Shown: positions 15,525-25,231 of the stretch, piece after piece | How the letters are laid out: every line of letters begins with the position of its first letter | Position numbering within the stretch: position 1 is the first letter of the stretch | Assembly (NCBI GenBank): GCA_965229785.1 | Contig: CBDDJS010000001.1 | Location: 7,378,001-7,442,000 of the forward strand | Direction: 5' to 3' | Length of the DNA: 64,000 bases | Origin: JAWPMT01 sp965229785 | Lineage (GTDB): Bacteria; Bacteroidota; Bacteroidia; Cytophagales; Cyclobacteriaceae | The notes under the pieces: generated by a model | What the model was told of the DNA's origin: nothing | Database searches by the model: none | The model's input: only the letters and a program-made list of their open reading frames with translations | Program-made: the position numbers and the translations under genes

Positions 15525-16721
15525 ATGTCAGAGTACTTCAAACAAATAAAAAAATCGATCGCGACCGTCGCAGAAGGAATGAAGCTCACCGTGAAGCATC
15601 TGGCAGATGCCCGGGTACAGCGAGAACCCGTGGGCGTTCACGAGGAGAATTACTTTGAATGGGATAAGGGCATAGCGACTTTGCAATACCCTGCAGAATC
15701 CCTGCCTGTTCCGGATAATGGACGTTACCGCTTACATAATGAGATTGACGATTGTATTGTCTGCGATAAGTGTGCAAAAGTTTGTCCGGTCAACTGCATA
15801 GATATTGAGCCTGTTCGTTCAGCCGAAGAAATAGGTAAAACATCAGATGGAACTTCCAAGCGGATCTATGCGGCCAGGTTCGATATCGATATGGCCAAAT
15901 GCTGTTTTTGTGGGCTGTGTACTACTGTCTGCCCAACAGAATGCCTGACCATGACCAAGGTCTATGATTTCAGTGAGTTCGAGGTGGAGGACCACAATTA
16001 TGCTTTTGCGGAAATGACTCCACTGGAAATACTGGAGAAAAAGAAAGCCTTTGAGGAATATCAGGCAGCCAAGGAAGCTTCAAAAGCTAAGGTTGCACCT
16101 GCTGCGAAAAAACCTGCTGTACCCCGCCCGAAACCCGCTACTGCAACAAGTGAAGAGACTCCTGCTGCAAAGAAGCCCGTATTCAAACCGAGGGTCCCTC
16201 CTATAAAAAAACCTGCTGCCTCAGCGGAGGGAGAGACCTCAGCAGCCCCTAAAAAGCCTGTATTCAAGCCCAAAATCAAGCCAGTAGTTAAGAAAAGTGA
16301 AACCAGTGTGGAAGGGATAAAAGCGGCTTCTCCAAAACCTGTCATTAAACCCAAGGTAAAGCCAGTAATGGCCAAACCTGTGATCAAAAAAACGGAAACG
16401 AACTCCGAAGCGGTGGAAAAGAAGGCCGCGGCAAGACCGGTCATCAAACCCAAAGTCAAACCCGTGATTAAAAAGGCTATAGATCAGCCAGAAGAAAATG
16501 AAAATAAAGCTCAGGTAAGACCAGTGATCAAACCAAAGGTGAGACCTGTCACAACGAAAACTGAAGAACAGACTGAAGATGGCGTGAAGAAGTCAGCTCC
16601 AAAGCCTGTCATTAAGCCGAAAATCAAACCGGTTATGAAAAAGCCAGTAGTTAAGCCTGTGATCAGGAAGAAGGACGAAGGGACAAGCAATCCAACTGAC
16701 CAACCAGAAACTACCGAATGA
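15525..16721 (+). CDS. nuoI: NADH-quinone oxidoreductase subunit I with long Pro/Lys/Val repeat tail
   Basis: Residues 1-165 are a normal NuoI (8Fe ferredoxin-type subunit). Cluster motifs are C77-x2-C80-x2-C83-x3-C87P and C126-x2-C129-x2-C132-x3-C136P, housing N6a and N6b. The family usually ends near 160-190 residues. Here about 220 more follow: an Ala/Lys linker, then roughly six copies of a basic unit like KPVIKPKVKPVMKK, spaced by acidic Ser/Glu/Thr-rich linkers. The tail is in frame, has no frameshift, and ends with the 4-bp ATGA overlap to nuoJ, so it is a true extension. It should be disordered and cytoplasmic; its role is unknown. Confidence 0.93.
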   Translation: MSEYFKQIKKSIATVAEGMKLTVKHLADARVQREPVGVHEENYFEWDKGIATLQYPAESLPVPDNGRYRLHNEIDDCIVCDKCAKVCPVNCIDIEPVRSAEEIGKTSDGTSKRIYAARFDIDMAKCCFCGLCTTVCPTECLTMTKVYDFSEFEVEDHNYAFAEMTPLEILEKKKAFEEYQAAKEASKAKVAPAAKKPAVPRPKPATATSEETPAAKKPVFKPRVPPIKKPAASAEGETSAAPKKPVFKPKIKPVVKKSETSVEGIKAASPKPVIKPKVKPVMAKPVIKKTETNSEAVEKKAAARPVIKPKVKPVIKKAIDQPEENENKAQVRPVIKPKVRPVTTKTEEQTEDGVKKSAPKPVIKPKIKPVMKKPVVKPVIRKKDEGTSNPTDQPETTE

Positions 16722-17218
16722 CTATTGAAGAGATCCTTTTTTGGTTTTTTGGTGGTGTTGCTTTGCTTTCGGCCCTCGGAATCATTTTTAGCCGAAATGT
16801 GATTCATGGCGCTTTATTGCTGGTGCTATCCCTTCTGAGCCTTGCGGCAATATTCATTTTGTTTGGTGCAGAGTTCCTGGCAGTGGTCCAGATCCTGGTT
16901 TATGCAGGAGGAATCGTGGTTCTGATGGTGTTCGGCATCATGTTGACGAAACGTCAAAGTGAAGGAAATCTCAAATCCTCTAGTCAGTACATTGTGCCGG
17001 CCACACTTATTGGTGCATTGACCTTTTATCTGTTGTTTCGTGTCATCAGCAAGACTTCCATCCCTCAACAGGCATTAAAACCCAGTTCAACGCAAGTTCA
17101 GGAAATTGGCATTCAATTGATGACGACCAACCTCATTGCATTTGAATTGATCGCCTATTTGTTGCTTGTCGTATTGGTTGGAGCTGCATTTATAGCCAAA
17201 ATCAAAACATCCACATGA
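16718..17218 (+). CDS. nuoJ: NADH-quinone oxidoreductase subunit J
   Basis: The 166-residue protein has five predicted transmembrane helices. Its conserved third helix is AEFLAVVQILVYAGGIVVLMVFGIM (about 48-72), the pi-bulge helix of NuoJ that gates proton access near NuoH. It overlaps nuoI and nuoK by 4 bp each, indicating translational coupling. Membrane arm subunit of complex I. Confidence 0.95.
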   Translation: MTIEEILFWFFGGVALLSALGIIFSRNVIHGALLLVLSLLSLAAIFILFGAEFLAVVQILVYAGGIVVLMVFGIMLTKRQSEGNLKSSSQYIVPATLIGALTFYLLFRVISKTSIPQQALKPSSTQVQEIGIQLMTTNLIAFELIAYLLLVVLVGAAFIAKIKTST

Positions 17219-17520
17219 TTTCCATTTCTACATATGGTCTTTATTTGGCAGCAGCACTGTTTTGCATTGGAATGGTGATCATCCTTACCAAAAAGAATCT
17301 CATTTTCATCCTTATCGGAACAGAATTGCTGCTAAATGCCGCGAATCTCAATCTGGTCATTTTTTCAAGAACGGACCCCAGTTTGCAAGGGCAAATGCTG
17401 GCCATATTCATCATTGTAATAGCTGTTGCAGAAGCTTCCATAGGCCTTGCCATATTGCTGAATATTTACAAACTGCTCCGGACTTCTGATCTAAACGAAC
17501 TTACCAAGCTAGGAAATTGA
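17215..17520 (+). CDS. nuoK: NADH-quinone oxidoreductase subunit K
   Basis: The 101-residue, three-helix protein has GTELLLNAANLNLV (about 35-48), whose Glu is the conserved membrane carboxylate of helix 2. AVAEASIGLAILLNIYK follows with the second conserved Glu. It forms part of the proton path between NuoJ and NuoN. ATGA overlap with nuoJ, and TTGA overlap with nuoL. Confidence 0.95.
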   Translation: MISISTYGLYLAAALFCIGMVIILTKKNLIFILIGTELLLNAANLNLVIFSRTDPSLQGQMLAIFIIVIAVAEASIGLAILLNIYKLLRTSDLNELTKLGN

Positions 17521-19451
17521 GTGTCTGGACTACATATGGCCTGATCTTATTACTGCCTTTAGTACAAGGTACGATAATTTATGCTTCCCGGAGAAAGTCA
17601 TTGCTGATACCATTGATTCTGGCAGGCATGCTCACAGGCTTATTGCTAACCTTGAGTTTGCTCTTTTTGGGCACAGAATTGAGTTATGCTCATCGGTTTG
17701 AGTGGTTCCCGGGCTTTGAGATTGGCTGGCGACTGGATGGCATTGCTTTGTCGCTCATGGCGCTGGTGTATTTCGTTTCTTTATTGGTCCATCTGTTTTC
17801 CACATTCTACCTGGAAGGGGAAGAGCGCTATCGCTATTTCGGTAAACTGGGTTTCTTCACTTTTTCCATGATTGGACTGTTAGCGGCAGATCACTTGCTT
17901 CTACTGTTTGTTTTTTGGGAATTGGTGGGTTTCGCCTCTTACTTGTTGATCGGGTTTTGGTACAAAGACATCAACAATAGTCAGGCTTCCAGAAATGCCT
18001 TCATTACCAATCGAGTGGCAGATGTATTTCTTTTGGCAGGAATACTAACCCTTTGGGCCAATACTGGAAACCTCTTCATTTCAGATTTGAACGTCTTGGA
18101 GGTAGCCCCATGGCGCACTTTTGCCTCGATAGGATTGTTGATCGGTGCCATGGGAAAATCAGCTCAATTCCCATTTCATACCTGGCTTCCGCATGCTATG
18201 GCAGGTCCTACCCCCGTTTCTGCCCTGATCCATGCCGCAACGATGGTGGCAGCGGGTGTCTATTTATTGATTCGTGTTTCGGTCATATTTCCTGAGCCCG
18301 TACTACTTGCAACCGCTATCATTGGGACTTTCACAGTGGTCATGGCAGCCTTCTTTGCCTTGACCCAATTCGATATCAAAAAAGTACTGGCCTATTCCAC
18401 CATTTCTCAACTGGGATACATGGTCATGGCCATTGGTGTGGGCTCCGCTGAAATGGCGTTTTTCCACCTTTGGACACACGCCTTTTTTAAAGCTGCACTC
18501 TTTTTGACGGCTGGAGCCATCATTCATGAGATGCATCACCGGCAACCCAAGCTGGATCCGCAGGATATGCGTTTCATGGGAGACCTTCGGAAATCTATGC
18601 CTGTGACCTTTATGGCTTATACGATCTGCCTCCTGGCATTGGTAGGGCTTCCGTTTTTCAGTGGTTTCTTTTCCAAAGACGGGATACTATTGGCGGCAGT
18701 TCTAAAAGCCCAGGAAAGCGGTGGAATCTGGCAATTGATCCCATTGTTAGGCCTTACAGGAGTGTTAATGACTGCATTCTACATGGTTCGTCAGTGGCGT
18801 TTGGTCTTTTTCAGGAATGATCTGGAAGTTGTAGAAGGTCACAAGCAAACTGAACCTTTATTAACCGTGAAGCTTCCTTTGATTTTGTTGGCGCTTGGTT
18901 CACTCTGGTTTTGGTATGGACTTAATCCATTGGGAGAAGGGACTAATTTCGTTCAAACCTTGTTTCATTTAGAGGAACATTCACATTATTTCTGGTTGCC
19001 TGTGGTCTCTGTCGGATTGGGAATCGCAGGAATGGGCTTCGCCTATTTTAAATACACAGAATTCCGAATGGCAGATCGAAGTTCGATGACAATTGAACGA
19101 CTCAATACCCTTCAAAAGCTCTCTTTCCATGGATTGCATCTGGATCAACTTTATGTAAGGGCATTGGTAAAACCATTTGGTACTTTAGCCGCCTTCTCCA
19201 AATTCATTGATGAACGGATGATTGATCCATTCCTGCATTTTGTCAGTATCAGTACAGTTGTCCTGGCCAAAACAGCACGCTTGTTTGATTACTACATTAT
19301 CGATGGCTTCGTTAATTTCGCGGCTTGGTTATCGCGGGCACTTGGGTGGCTTTTGAAACAAATTCAATCCAGGGACTTGCAGTCGCAATTTTTTATTTTG
19401 CTGATGGTGATATTGCTGGTCTTATTACTCTTGATCAATACTAACGTCTAA
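17517..19451 (+). CDS. nuoL: NADH-quinone oxidoreductase subunit L
   Basis: The 644-residue antiporter-like subunit has the HTWLPHAMAGPTPVSALIHAATMVAAGVYL core (about 225-255) and the KxLAYSTISQLGYM helix. A long C-terminal lateral helix region ends in a last transmembrane anchor (FFILLMVILLVLLLLI). It pumps protons at the distal end of the membrane arm. The only sensible start is TTG at 17517, overlapping the nuoK stop as TTGA; the first internal Met would remove helix 1. Confidence 0.95.
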   Translation: MSVWTTYGLILLLPLVQGTIIYASRRKSLLIPLILAGMLTGLLLTLSLLFLGTELSYAHRFEWFPGFEIGWRLDGIALSLMALVYFVSLLVHLFSTFYLEGEERYRYFGKLGFFTFSMIGLLAADHLLLLFVFWELVGFASYLLIGFWYKDINNSQASRNAFITNRVADVFLLAGILTLWANTGNLFISDLNVLEVAPWRTFASIGLLIGAMGKSAQFPFHTWLPHAMAGPTPVSALIHAATMVAAGVYLLIRVSVIFPEPVLLATAIIGTFTVVMAAFFALTQFDIKKVLAYSTISQLGYMVMAIGVGSAEMAFFHLWTHAFFKAALFLTAGAIIHEMHHRQPKLDPQDMRFMGDLRKSMPVTFMAYTICLLALVGLPFFSGFFSKDGILLAAVLKAQESGGIWQLIPLLGLTGVLMTAFYMVRQWRLVFFRNDLEVVEGHKQTEPLLTVKLPLILLALGSLWFWYGLNPLGEGTNFVQTLFHLEEHSHYFWLPVVSVGLGIAGMGFAYFKYTEFRMADRSSMTIERLNTLQKLSFHGLHLDQLYVRALVKPFGTLAAFSKFIDERMIDPFLHFVSISTVVLAKTARLFDYYIIDGFVNFAAWLSRALGWLLKQIQSRDLQSQFFILLMVILLVLLLLINTNV

Positions 19452-19453
19452 GG

Positions 19454-21061
19454 ATGATGGGAATATTAACGCTAATCACTTTCATCCCCTTAGTTGCTGC
19501 CCTGACCTTAATTGCAGTACCCGCTACACAAAAAAAACTGCCCCGAATGATAGCGCTGGCGGCTACAATCCTGCAGCTTCTATTTTCTATCATCGCCTGG
19601 TGGCAATATCAGATTCCGGAGACTTCAGTTTCTTTTTTGAAATCCTTTCAACTTGTTGAACAAACCGAATGGTTTAGTCTGGCTTTAGGAAAATCACTGG
19701 TTTTTAAAGTTGAGTATTTCCTTGGCGTAGATGGATTTTCATTGCCATTGGTGTTTTTGTCTGCCCTCATTCTGGTCATTGGAGTGATCAGTTCATGGAA
19801 CATTCAAAAGCAGGTAAAAGGATATTTTTTCTTGTATTTGCTATTGGCGACATCCATAGTCGGATGTTTTGTGGCATTGGATTTCTTTTTGTTCTACCTG
19901 TTCTTCGAATTGATGTTGCTGCCCATGTTTTTCCTTATCGGAATTTGGGGGGGCAAGCGCAGAAGCTACGCATCAATCAAGTTTTTTATCTATACCCTGA
20001 TTGGCTCTTTACTGATCCTCATTGTAATGATCGGGCTGTACCTCTCAGCCGTGGAGCCGGGTACTGAGATCCATACGTTCAATCTGCTGCACTTGATGGA
20101 TTTTGCGAATTACCTTCCGGATAGTGTATTATCTCCAGATACCAACAATTGGTTATGGGGGCTACCCGTGAGAGAAGTGGCCTTTCTGGCCCTGATCATT
20201 GGCTTTGCGATCAAGTTGCCGGTGGTGCCGGTACATACATGGTTGCCTGATGCTCACGTGGAGGCGCCTACTCCAATATCTGTTATTCTAGCCGGTTTGC
20301 TGCTCAAAGTAGGAGGATACGGCATTTTAAGAATTGCCTATCCGATCTTCCCGGATGCGGCCTGGAATTGGTCTTACCTGATCGCCGGTTTCGGAGTACT
20401 ATCGATCATCTACGGAGGGTTAAATGCTTTGGCTCAACGTGATTTCAAGCGATTGGTGGCCTATAGTTCTGTGTCGCACATGGGTTTTGTGCTGCTCGGA
20501 TTAGGAGCATTGACCGTGGAAGGGGTTTCCGGCTCACTGTTCCATATGCTGTCGCACGGACTCATTTCTGGTGTGCTCTTCCTGATCGTTGGTGTCCTCT
20601 ATGACCGTACTGGTAATCGTACCATAGAAAATTTTAGCGGTTTGGCTTCTAAATTGCCAGCCTTTACGGCGGTAGTTGTGATTGTGTTTTTTGCTTCCCT
20701 CGGACTTCCCGGTTTATCGGGATTTATCGGAGAAATAATGGTGTTGATGGGAGCTTTTGCTTCAGCGGATTCGGGAGGTGTGATTCCATTTACCATGGCC
20801 ATTATTGCGACATTTGGTATCTTGATCTCCGCCATTTATTACCTGTGGACCCTTCAACGCATGTTCTTCGGAGATTACTGGGTAAGAGAAACGGGTTGGG
20901 AAACTAACATGGTCGATCTAAAAAAACGTGAATATCTGATGTTTATTCCGTTGGTGCTATTAATCCTTCTATTAGGGGTGTGGCCCAGGTTAATATTGGA
21001 TATTTCCCAGGTTTCTGCCGAGCAATTCATCATGCATCTCAAAACATTCAGCGTGAAGTGA
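19454..21061 (+). CDS. nuoM: NADH-quinone oxidoreductase subunit M
   Basis: The 535-residue antiporter-like proton-pumping subunit contains FELMLLPMFFLIGIWGG (the essential Glu in helix 5), HTWLPDAHVEAPTPISVILAGLLLKVGGYG, and RDFKRLVAYSSVSHMGF. About 14 transmembrane helices. ATG lies 2 bp after the nuoL stop with AGG directly upstream. The end overlaps nuoN by one base (TGATG). Confidence 0.95.
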   Translation: MMGILTLITFIPLVAALTLIAVPATQKKLPRMIALAATILQLLFSIIAWWQYQIPETSVSFLKSFQLVEQTEWFSLALGKSLVFKVEYFLGVDGFSLPLVFLSALILVIGVISSWNIQKQVKGYFFLYLLLATSIVGCFVALDFFLFYLFFELMLLPMFFLIGIWGGKRRSYASIKFFIYTLIGSLLILIVMIGLYLSAVEPGTEIHTFNLLHLMDFANYLPDSVLSPDTNNWLWGLPVREVAFLALIIGFAIKLPVVPVHTWLPDAHVEAPTPISVILAGLLLKVGGYGILRIAYPIFPDAAWNWSYLIAGFGVLSIIYGGLNALAQRDFKRLVAYSSVSHMGFVLLGLGALTVEGVSGSLFHMLSHGLISGVLFLIVGVLYDRTGNRTIENFSGLASKLPAFTAVVVIVFFASLGLPGLSGFIGEIMVLMGAFASADSGGVIPFTMAIIATFGILISAIYYLWTLQRMFFGDYWVRETGWETNMVDLKKREYLMFIPLVLLILLLGVWPRLILDISQVSAEQFIMHLKTFSVK

Positions 21062-22464
21062 TGGATGCTTCCTGGATCAACAGCATTCTCAATGAAAACC
21101 TGGAGGGTCTGTCCCGACTATCCGCAGAACTCACACTGATTTTTGGCTCCATCCTTTTATTGATCGCAGGCATTTTTGGACTTCACAAACGCTGGCAGGG
21201 GTGGCTTTATGGAGCGATTATTGTTTGCGCCTTTACTTTTAGATCCACCACGGCCGGACCTTCGTTTGAGGGTGACATGGTAATGACTGAATTGGGTAGT
21301 AATGTTCAGTCTTTGATGCTCTTTGCCTCTTTAGCTTTGATGCTCTTCAAGTCCTTTTGGCAGCGTAATACAGAGTTTTATTTTATGCTCCTGGCCATGC
21401 TTACTGGATGTTTGCTCATGGTAAGTGCCCGGAATCTATTGCTGATATTTCTAAGTATTGAGCTGGCTTCCATGCCAGCCTACCTCGCAACCGCATTCCA
21501 TTTTAGGAAAAAGAGCTTTGAGGCAGCCATTAAATATTTGCTCACTGGAATCATCAGTTCCGCGATCATGCTTTATGGTATGAGCCTCATCTATGGTATG
21601 GAAGGGACATTATTGCCAGTGGGTCAGACTACTGGTGGGACATGGTCCATCATTGGTTGGTCCATGTTGATGGTTGGGATTTTATTCAAGGCGTCCGTAT
21701 TCCCGGTTCATATTTGGGTTCCTAATACCTATCAGATCGCGCCAACAGAATTGGTGACTTTTTTTGCGATCGTTCCAAAGATCGCCGCGTTTGTGCTTTT
21801 GATGAATCTGGTTCCTCCTCTTCAAAGTAAATGGCTAGATGCTATGCTGGTCCTTGCAGCTATCAGTTCCATAATTGTTGGAACTTTTGCTGCGCTACAT
21901 CAAATTCAGGTGAAGCGTATGTTGGCGTATGGAGCCATTGCTCATTCTGGTTTTTTGCTTCCCCTCGCCATTTTGCCGGATTATGGTGGCGAAGCATTCT
22001 TGTTCTATGCATGGACCTATGCGTTGATGAACATTGGTGCTTTCTACTTTGTTACTTGTTATGAGAAGAAAGGGGAACTGAAACTATCCCAGCTTTCAGG
22101 ATTAGGGAACATCACGCCAGTCATTGGGGGGAGCATCGTAGTAATTATGATTTCCCTGGTTGGGTTGCCACCAACTGGGGGGTTCTCAGTTAAATTATTA
22201 CTGTTTTCAGCCGTGTGGCAAGCTTATGATGCTTCCGGGAATTATCTGTACCTCACTTTCGTTGTGCTGGGTATATTAAGTTCAGCGGTATCATTATTCT
22301 TCTATTTGCGAGTACCTTATTACTACTTTATGGTACCTGCAAAGACAGAAGAAGATCGGTCGGGTAACTGGAAGATGACGACACTCATGCTTTTTTTTGC
22401 CCTCTCGCTCATTTTGATTTTCGTCGGACCTGACATTTTCGATAACTTTATAGTCTCAAATTAG
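21061..22464 (+). CDS. nuoN: NADH-quinone oxidoreductase subunit N
   Basis: The 467-residue antiporter-like subunit has LSIELASMPAYLATAF (conserved Glu), KASVFPVHIWVPNTYQIAPTELVTFFAIVPK and KRMLAYGAIAHSGFL. It sits next to NuoK in the membrane arm and pumps protons. The open frame extends upstream to 20980, inside nuoM. The ATG at 21061, overlapping the nuoM stop by one base, is the expected coupled start. Last nuo gene; the PurF-like gene begins 20 bp downstream. Confidence 0.95.
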   Translation: MDASWINSILNENLEGLSRLSAELTLIFGSILLLIAGIFGLHKRWQGWLYGAIIVCAFTFRSTTAGPSFEGDMVMTELGSNVQSLMLFASLALMLFKSFWQRNTEFYFMLLAMLTGCLLMVSARNLLLIFLSIELASMPAYLATAFHFRKKSFEAAIKYLLTGIISSAIMLYGMSLIYGMEGTLLPVGQTTGGTWSIIGWSMLMVGILFKASVFPVHIWVPNTYQIAPTELVTFFAIVPKIAAFVLLMNLVPPLQSKWLDAMLVLAAISSIIVGTFAALHQIQVKRMLAYGAIAHSGFLLPLAILPDYGGEAFLFYAWTYALMNIGAFYFVTCYEKKGELKLSQLSGLGNITPVIGGSIVVIMISLVGLPPTGGFSVKLLLFSAVWQAYDASGNYLYLTFVVLGILSSAVSLFFYLRVPYYYFMVPAKTEEDRSGNWKMTTLMLFFALSLILIFVGPDIFDNFIVSN

Positions 22465-22484
22465 TAACATACCACCTGTGACCC

Positions 22485-24374
22485 ATGAGCGATCCAATTA
22501 AGCATGAATGTGGCATAGCCCTCCTCAGATTGAGAAAGCCGCTTCAGTACTACATCGACAAATATGGAACGCCAACTTATGCCATGAGCAAGATGTATCT
22601 GCTCATGCAAAAACAGCATAATCGTGGGCAGGACGGAGCAGGTATTGCCAATATTAAGATCAACATGCCTCCGGGTTACCGATACATCAGTCGGTACCGT
22701 ACTATCGATCCGCGGCCACTGGAGGATATTTTTGAAAAAGTTGGGAAGAAATACAGGAAAGCATTCAAGGAAGGAGGGAAAGATAATTACGAGAATGCTG
22801 AGTGGTTGAGAGAAAACTGTGCTTTCACCGGAGAGCTTTGGCTGGGGCATTTACGATACGGAACACACGGTAAAAACAGTATAGAAAGTTGTCATCCATT
22901 CCTGCGTCAAAATAACTGGAGAAGTAGAAACCTGGTAGTTGCAGGGAATTTCAACATGACCAATGTTGACGAGCTGTTCAATATTTTGGTAGAATTGGGC
23001 CAGCACCCTAAAGAGAAGACAGATACGGTCACCGCCATGGAAAAAATTGGTCATTTCCTGGATGATGAGAACCAAAAGATATTTGAGAAATACAAAGATC
23101 AGTATTCTAATAAAGAGATTACCTCGGTCATTGAAGAGGAATTAGACGTACAACAAGTGCTGACTCGTTCCTGCAAAGACTTTGATGGTGGTTATGCCAT
23201 GGCAGGTCTGGTAGGACATGGAGCCAGTTTTGTGGCAAGAGATCCCAATGGTATTCGCCCTGCATATTACTATATCAATGATGAAGTCGTTGCGGTGGCT
23301 TCCGAAAAGCCCGCGCTAAAAACGGCTTTCGAGTGTGAGTACGATGAAATTCAGGAAGTTGATCCGGGTCATGCATTGATCATTCGAAAAGACGGAAATA
23401 TTCGTCAGGCCCAGTTCATCGAGCCTCAGGAAAGAAAGTCATGCAGTTTTGAGCGCATTTATTTCTCCAGAGGAACAGATCCCAACATTTATCATGAGCG
23501 GAAGCAATTGGGCAAACTGCTGATCCCTCAAGTGTTGAAATCCATCAATTCGGATTTAAAGAATACCGTATTTTCTTACATTCCCAATACAGCCGAGACA
23601 TCCTTCCTGGGCCTCATGCAAGGGGTAGATCAATACCTCATCGAAAAGCGAAAAGAAGTTATTCTTGAAGGCAAGCCAACGATCGATTCCATTGATGAGA
23701 TCATGAGTTTCAGGCCCAGGGTTGAGAAGTTGGTATTGAAAGACGCCAAGCTTCGGACGTTCATCGCTGATGATGAACATCGTAATGACATGGTCAAACA
23801 TGTTTACGATACTACCTTTGAGGTGATCAATAAGGGGAAAGATACATTGGTGGTGATCGATGATAGCATCGTTCGTGGAACCACACTTGAGCGCAGTATT
23901 CTCACCCTGTTAGATAAACTTGGTCCGAAGAAAGTAGTGATCGTGTCATCTGCTCCTCAAATCAGGTACCCCGATTGTTATGGAATCGACATGAGCAAGA
24001 TGAAGGAGTTTGTGGCTTTCCGGGCCATGCTTGAGTTGCTCAAGGAAAATGACAAGGAATACTTACTTGATGAAGTGTTTGATAAGTGCCTCGCTTCAAT
24101 CGGTGATCCTGCCCAGCCTAACTTCGTCAAAGAACTTTACGCGCCGTTTACTTACGATCAGATTTCTGAGAAAATCTCTGAGATTGTAAAACCAGATACC
24201 ATGCAGGCAGAATTGCAAGTGGTGTACCAAACGGTCGAAGACTTGCACAAAGCATGTCCGGGGCATATCGGTGACTGGTACTTTACCGGAGACTACCCAA
24301 CTCCAGGGGGTAATCGTGTGGTAAACCGATCCTTCATCAATTTCATGAAAGGTGTAGAAGTCAGGGCTTATTGA
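22485..24374 (+). CDS. PurF-like class II glutamine amidotransferase/phosphoribosyltransferase
   Basis: The 629-residue protein has an N-terminal Ntn glutaminase domain whose nucleophile would be Cys9 in HECGIA, so maturation must remove eight residues. GQDGAGIA and GHLRYGTHG glutamine-site motifs follow. The C-terminal phosphoribosyltransferase domain carries the PRPP loop VVIDDSIVRGTTLERS. This is the amidophosphoribosyltransferase architecture, but it is longer than PurF (about 470-510) through insertions, and matches a Bacteroidota PurF-like paralogue. It may make phosphoribosylamine or a related product. It lies 20 bp after nuoN and is probably cotranscribed. Whether another purF exists elsewhere cannot be seen. 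Confidence 0.82.
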   Translation: MSDPIKHECGIALLRLRKPLQYYIDKYGTPTYAMSKMYLLMQKQHNRGQDGAGIANIKINMPPGYRYISRYRTIDPRPLEDIFEKVGKKYRKAFKEGGKDNYENAEWLRENCAFTGELWLGHLRYGTHGKNSIESCHPFLRQNNWRSRNLVVAGNFNMTNVDELFNILVELGQHPKEKTDTVTAMEKIGHFLDDENQKIFEKYKDQYSNKEITSVIEEELDVQQVLTRSCKDFDGGYAMAGLVGHGASFVARDPNGIRPAYYYINDEVVAVASEKPALKTAFECEYDEIQEVDPGHALIIRKDGNIRQAQFIEPQERKSCSFERIYFSRGTDPNIYHERKQLGKLLIPQVLKSINSDLKNTVFSYIPNTAETSFLGLMQGVDQYLIEKRKEVILEGKPTIDSIDEIMSFRPRVEKLVLKDAKLRTFIADDEHRNDMVKHVYDTTFEVINKGKDTLVVIDDSIVRGTTLERSILTLLDKLGPKKVVIVSSAPQIRYPDCYGIDMSKMKEFVAFRAMLELLKENDKEYLLDEVFDKCLASIGDPAQPNFVKELYAPFTYDQISEKISEIVKPDTMQAELQVVYQTVEDLHKACPGHIGDWYFTGDYPTPGGNRVVNRSFINFMKGVEVRAY

Positions 24375-24444
24375 TTCGAATGGCCCCGATCCTGGACCAA
24401 GACTTATTGGGCCTCCGGATTTCATTTTGTGTAATACCCTCAAG

Positions 24445-25194
24445 ATGATTGTCCGAAAGTTTGAAGCGAGTCCTTCTTTAAGTGATTATATCAAATGTTA
24501 CTGGTATTATCACATTCAACCTGCCGCAGTTAAGCATTTCGATATATTACCAGATGGCCATTTTGACCTGGTCATTACCGTTAAACAAGATCGTGTTGAA
24601 GAATCCAGACTTACTGGGATTTGGACAAAGCCGGTTTCGATTAGCTACGAAGAAGATACTGAGGTATTTGGGATTAGTTTTAACCCAATAGCCGTAGGAG
24701 GATTACTTCCCTTCAATATTGCAGCATTGCTGGATGATTCTGAGCTTACGGACCTGGCACGATTCCATATTGAGGAACAAGCTTTTATTGATTGCTTTCA
24801 TCAACCATTATCTCTGGTTAACTACCTAAATCAACAGTTATCAGAACTCCAGTCACCTCAAGGTCCTGACGAACGATTGAAAAAGTGTTTTGACCTCATC
24901 GACCAATCGGATGGGCGTATATCAGTGAATGAAATTTCTACTGAAATAGGATTAGGTTCCAGGCAATTACACAAGGTAATTACTGGCATGATCGGTATTG
25001 GAGTGAAAGAATATGCCAAGATCACGCGGTTCAAAAGGAGCCTGGTTCAAATAAAAAAGAGTCACCTGAATTATCATCACTATTACGATCAGTCTCATTT
25101 TATCAGAGAAGTAAAGCAATATGCTGGAAAAACTCCTCAGAAAATGGATCTTCAGGACGATGACCGATTTATACAATACTACTATTTCAGTTGA
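24445..25194 (+). CDS. AraC-family transcriptional regulator
   Basis: The 249-residue protein (ATG 24445; an upstream TTG at 24427 would add six) has an N-terminal ligand domain starting MIVRKFEASPSLSDYIKCYWYY, with LPDGHFDLVI typical of DUF6597-type AraC sensors. The C-terminal HTH pair includes EISTEIGLGSRQLHKVI and a second, divergent helix DQSHFIREVKQYAGKTPQK. It is a DNA-binding regulator of unknown ligand. It is followed after 37 bp by the toroid-fold gene in the same orientation, a possible target. Confidence 0.82.
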   Translation: MIVRKFEASPSLSDYIKCYWYYHIQPAAVKHFDILPDGHFDLVITVKQDRVEESRLTGIWTKPVSISYEEDTEVFGISFNPIAVGGLLPFNIAALLDDSELTDLARFHIEEQAFIDCFHQPLSLVNYLNQQLSELQSPQGPDERLKKCFDLIDQSDGRISVNEISTEIGLGSRQLHKVITGMIGIGVKEYAKITRFKRSLVQIKKSHLNYHHYYDQSHFIREVKQYAGKTPQKMDLQDDDRFIQYYYFS

Positions 25195-25231
25195 AACTAG
25201 TTTTGAAGCTTATTCTGTCAAGCAATAGGAA

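Noticed and set aside
16061..16807. Minus-strand frames opposite the NuoI tail (up to 132 codons, Gly/Thr/Phe-rich)
   Set aside because: They mirror the repetitive tail; codons for Pro/Lys/Val repeats leave the opposite strand open by chance.
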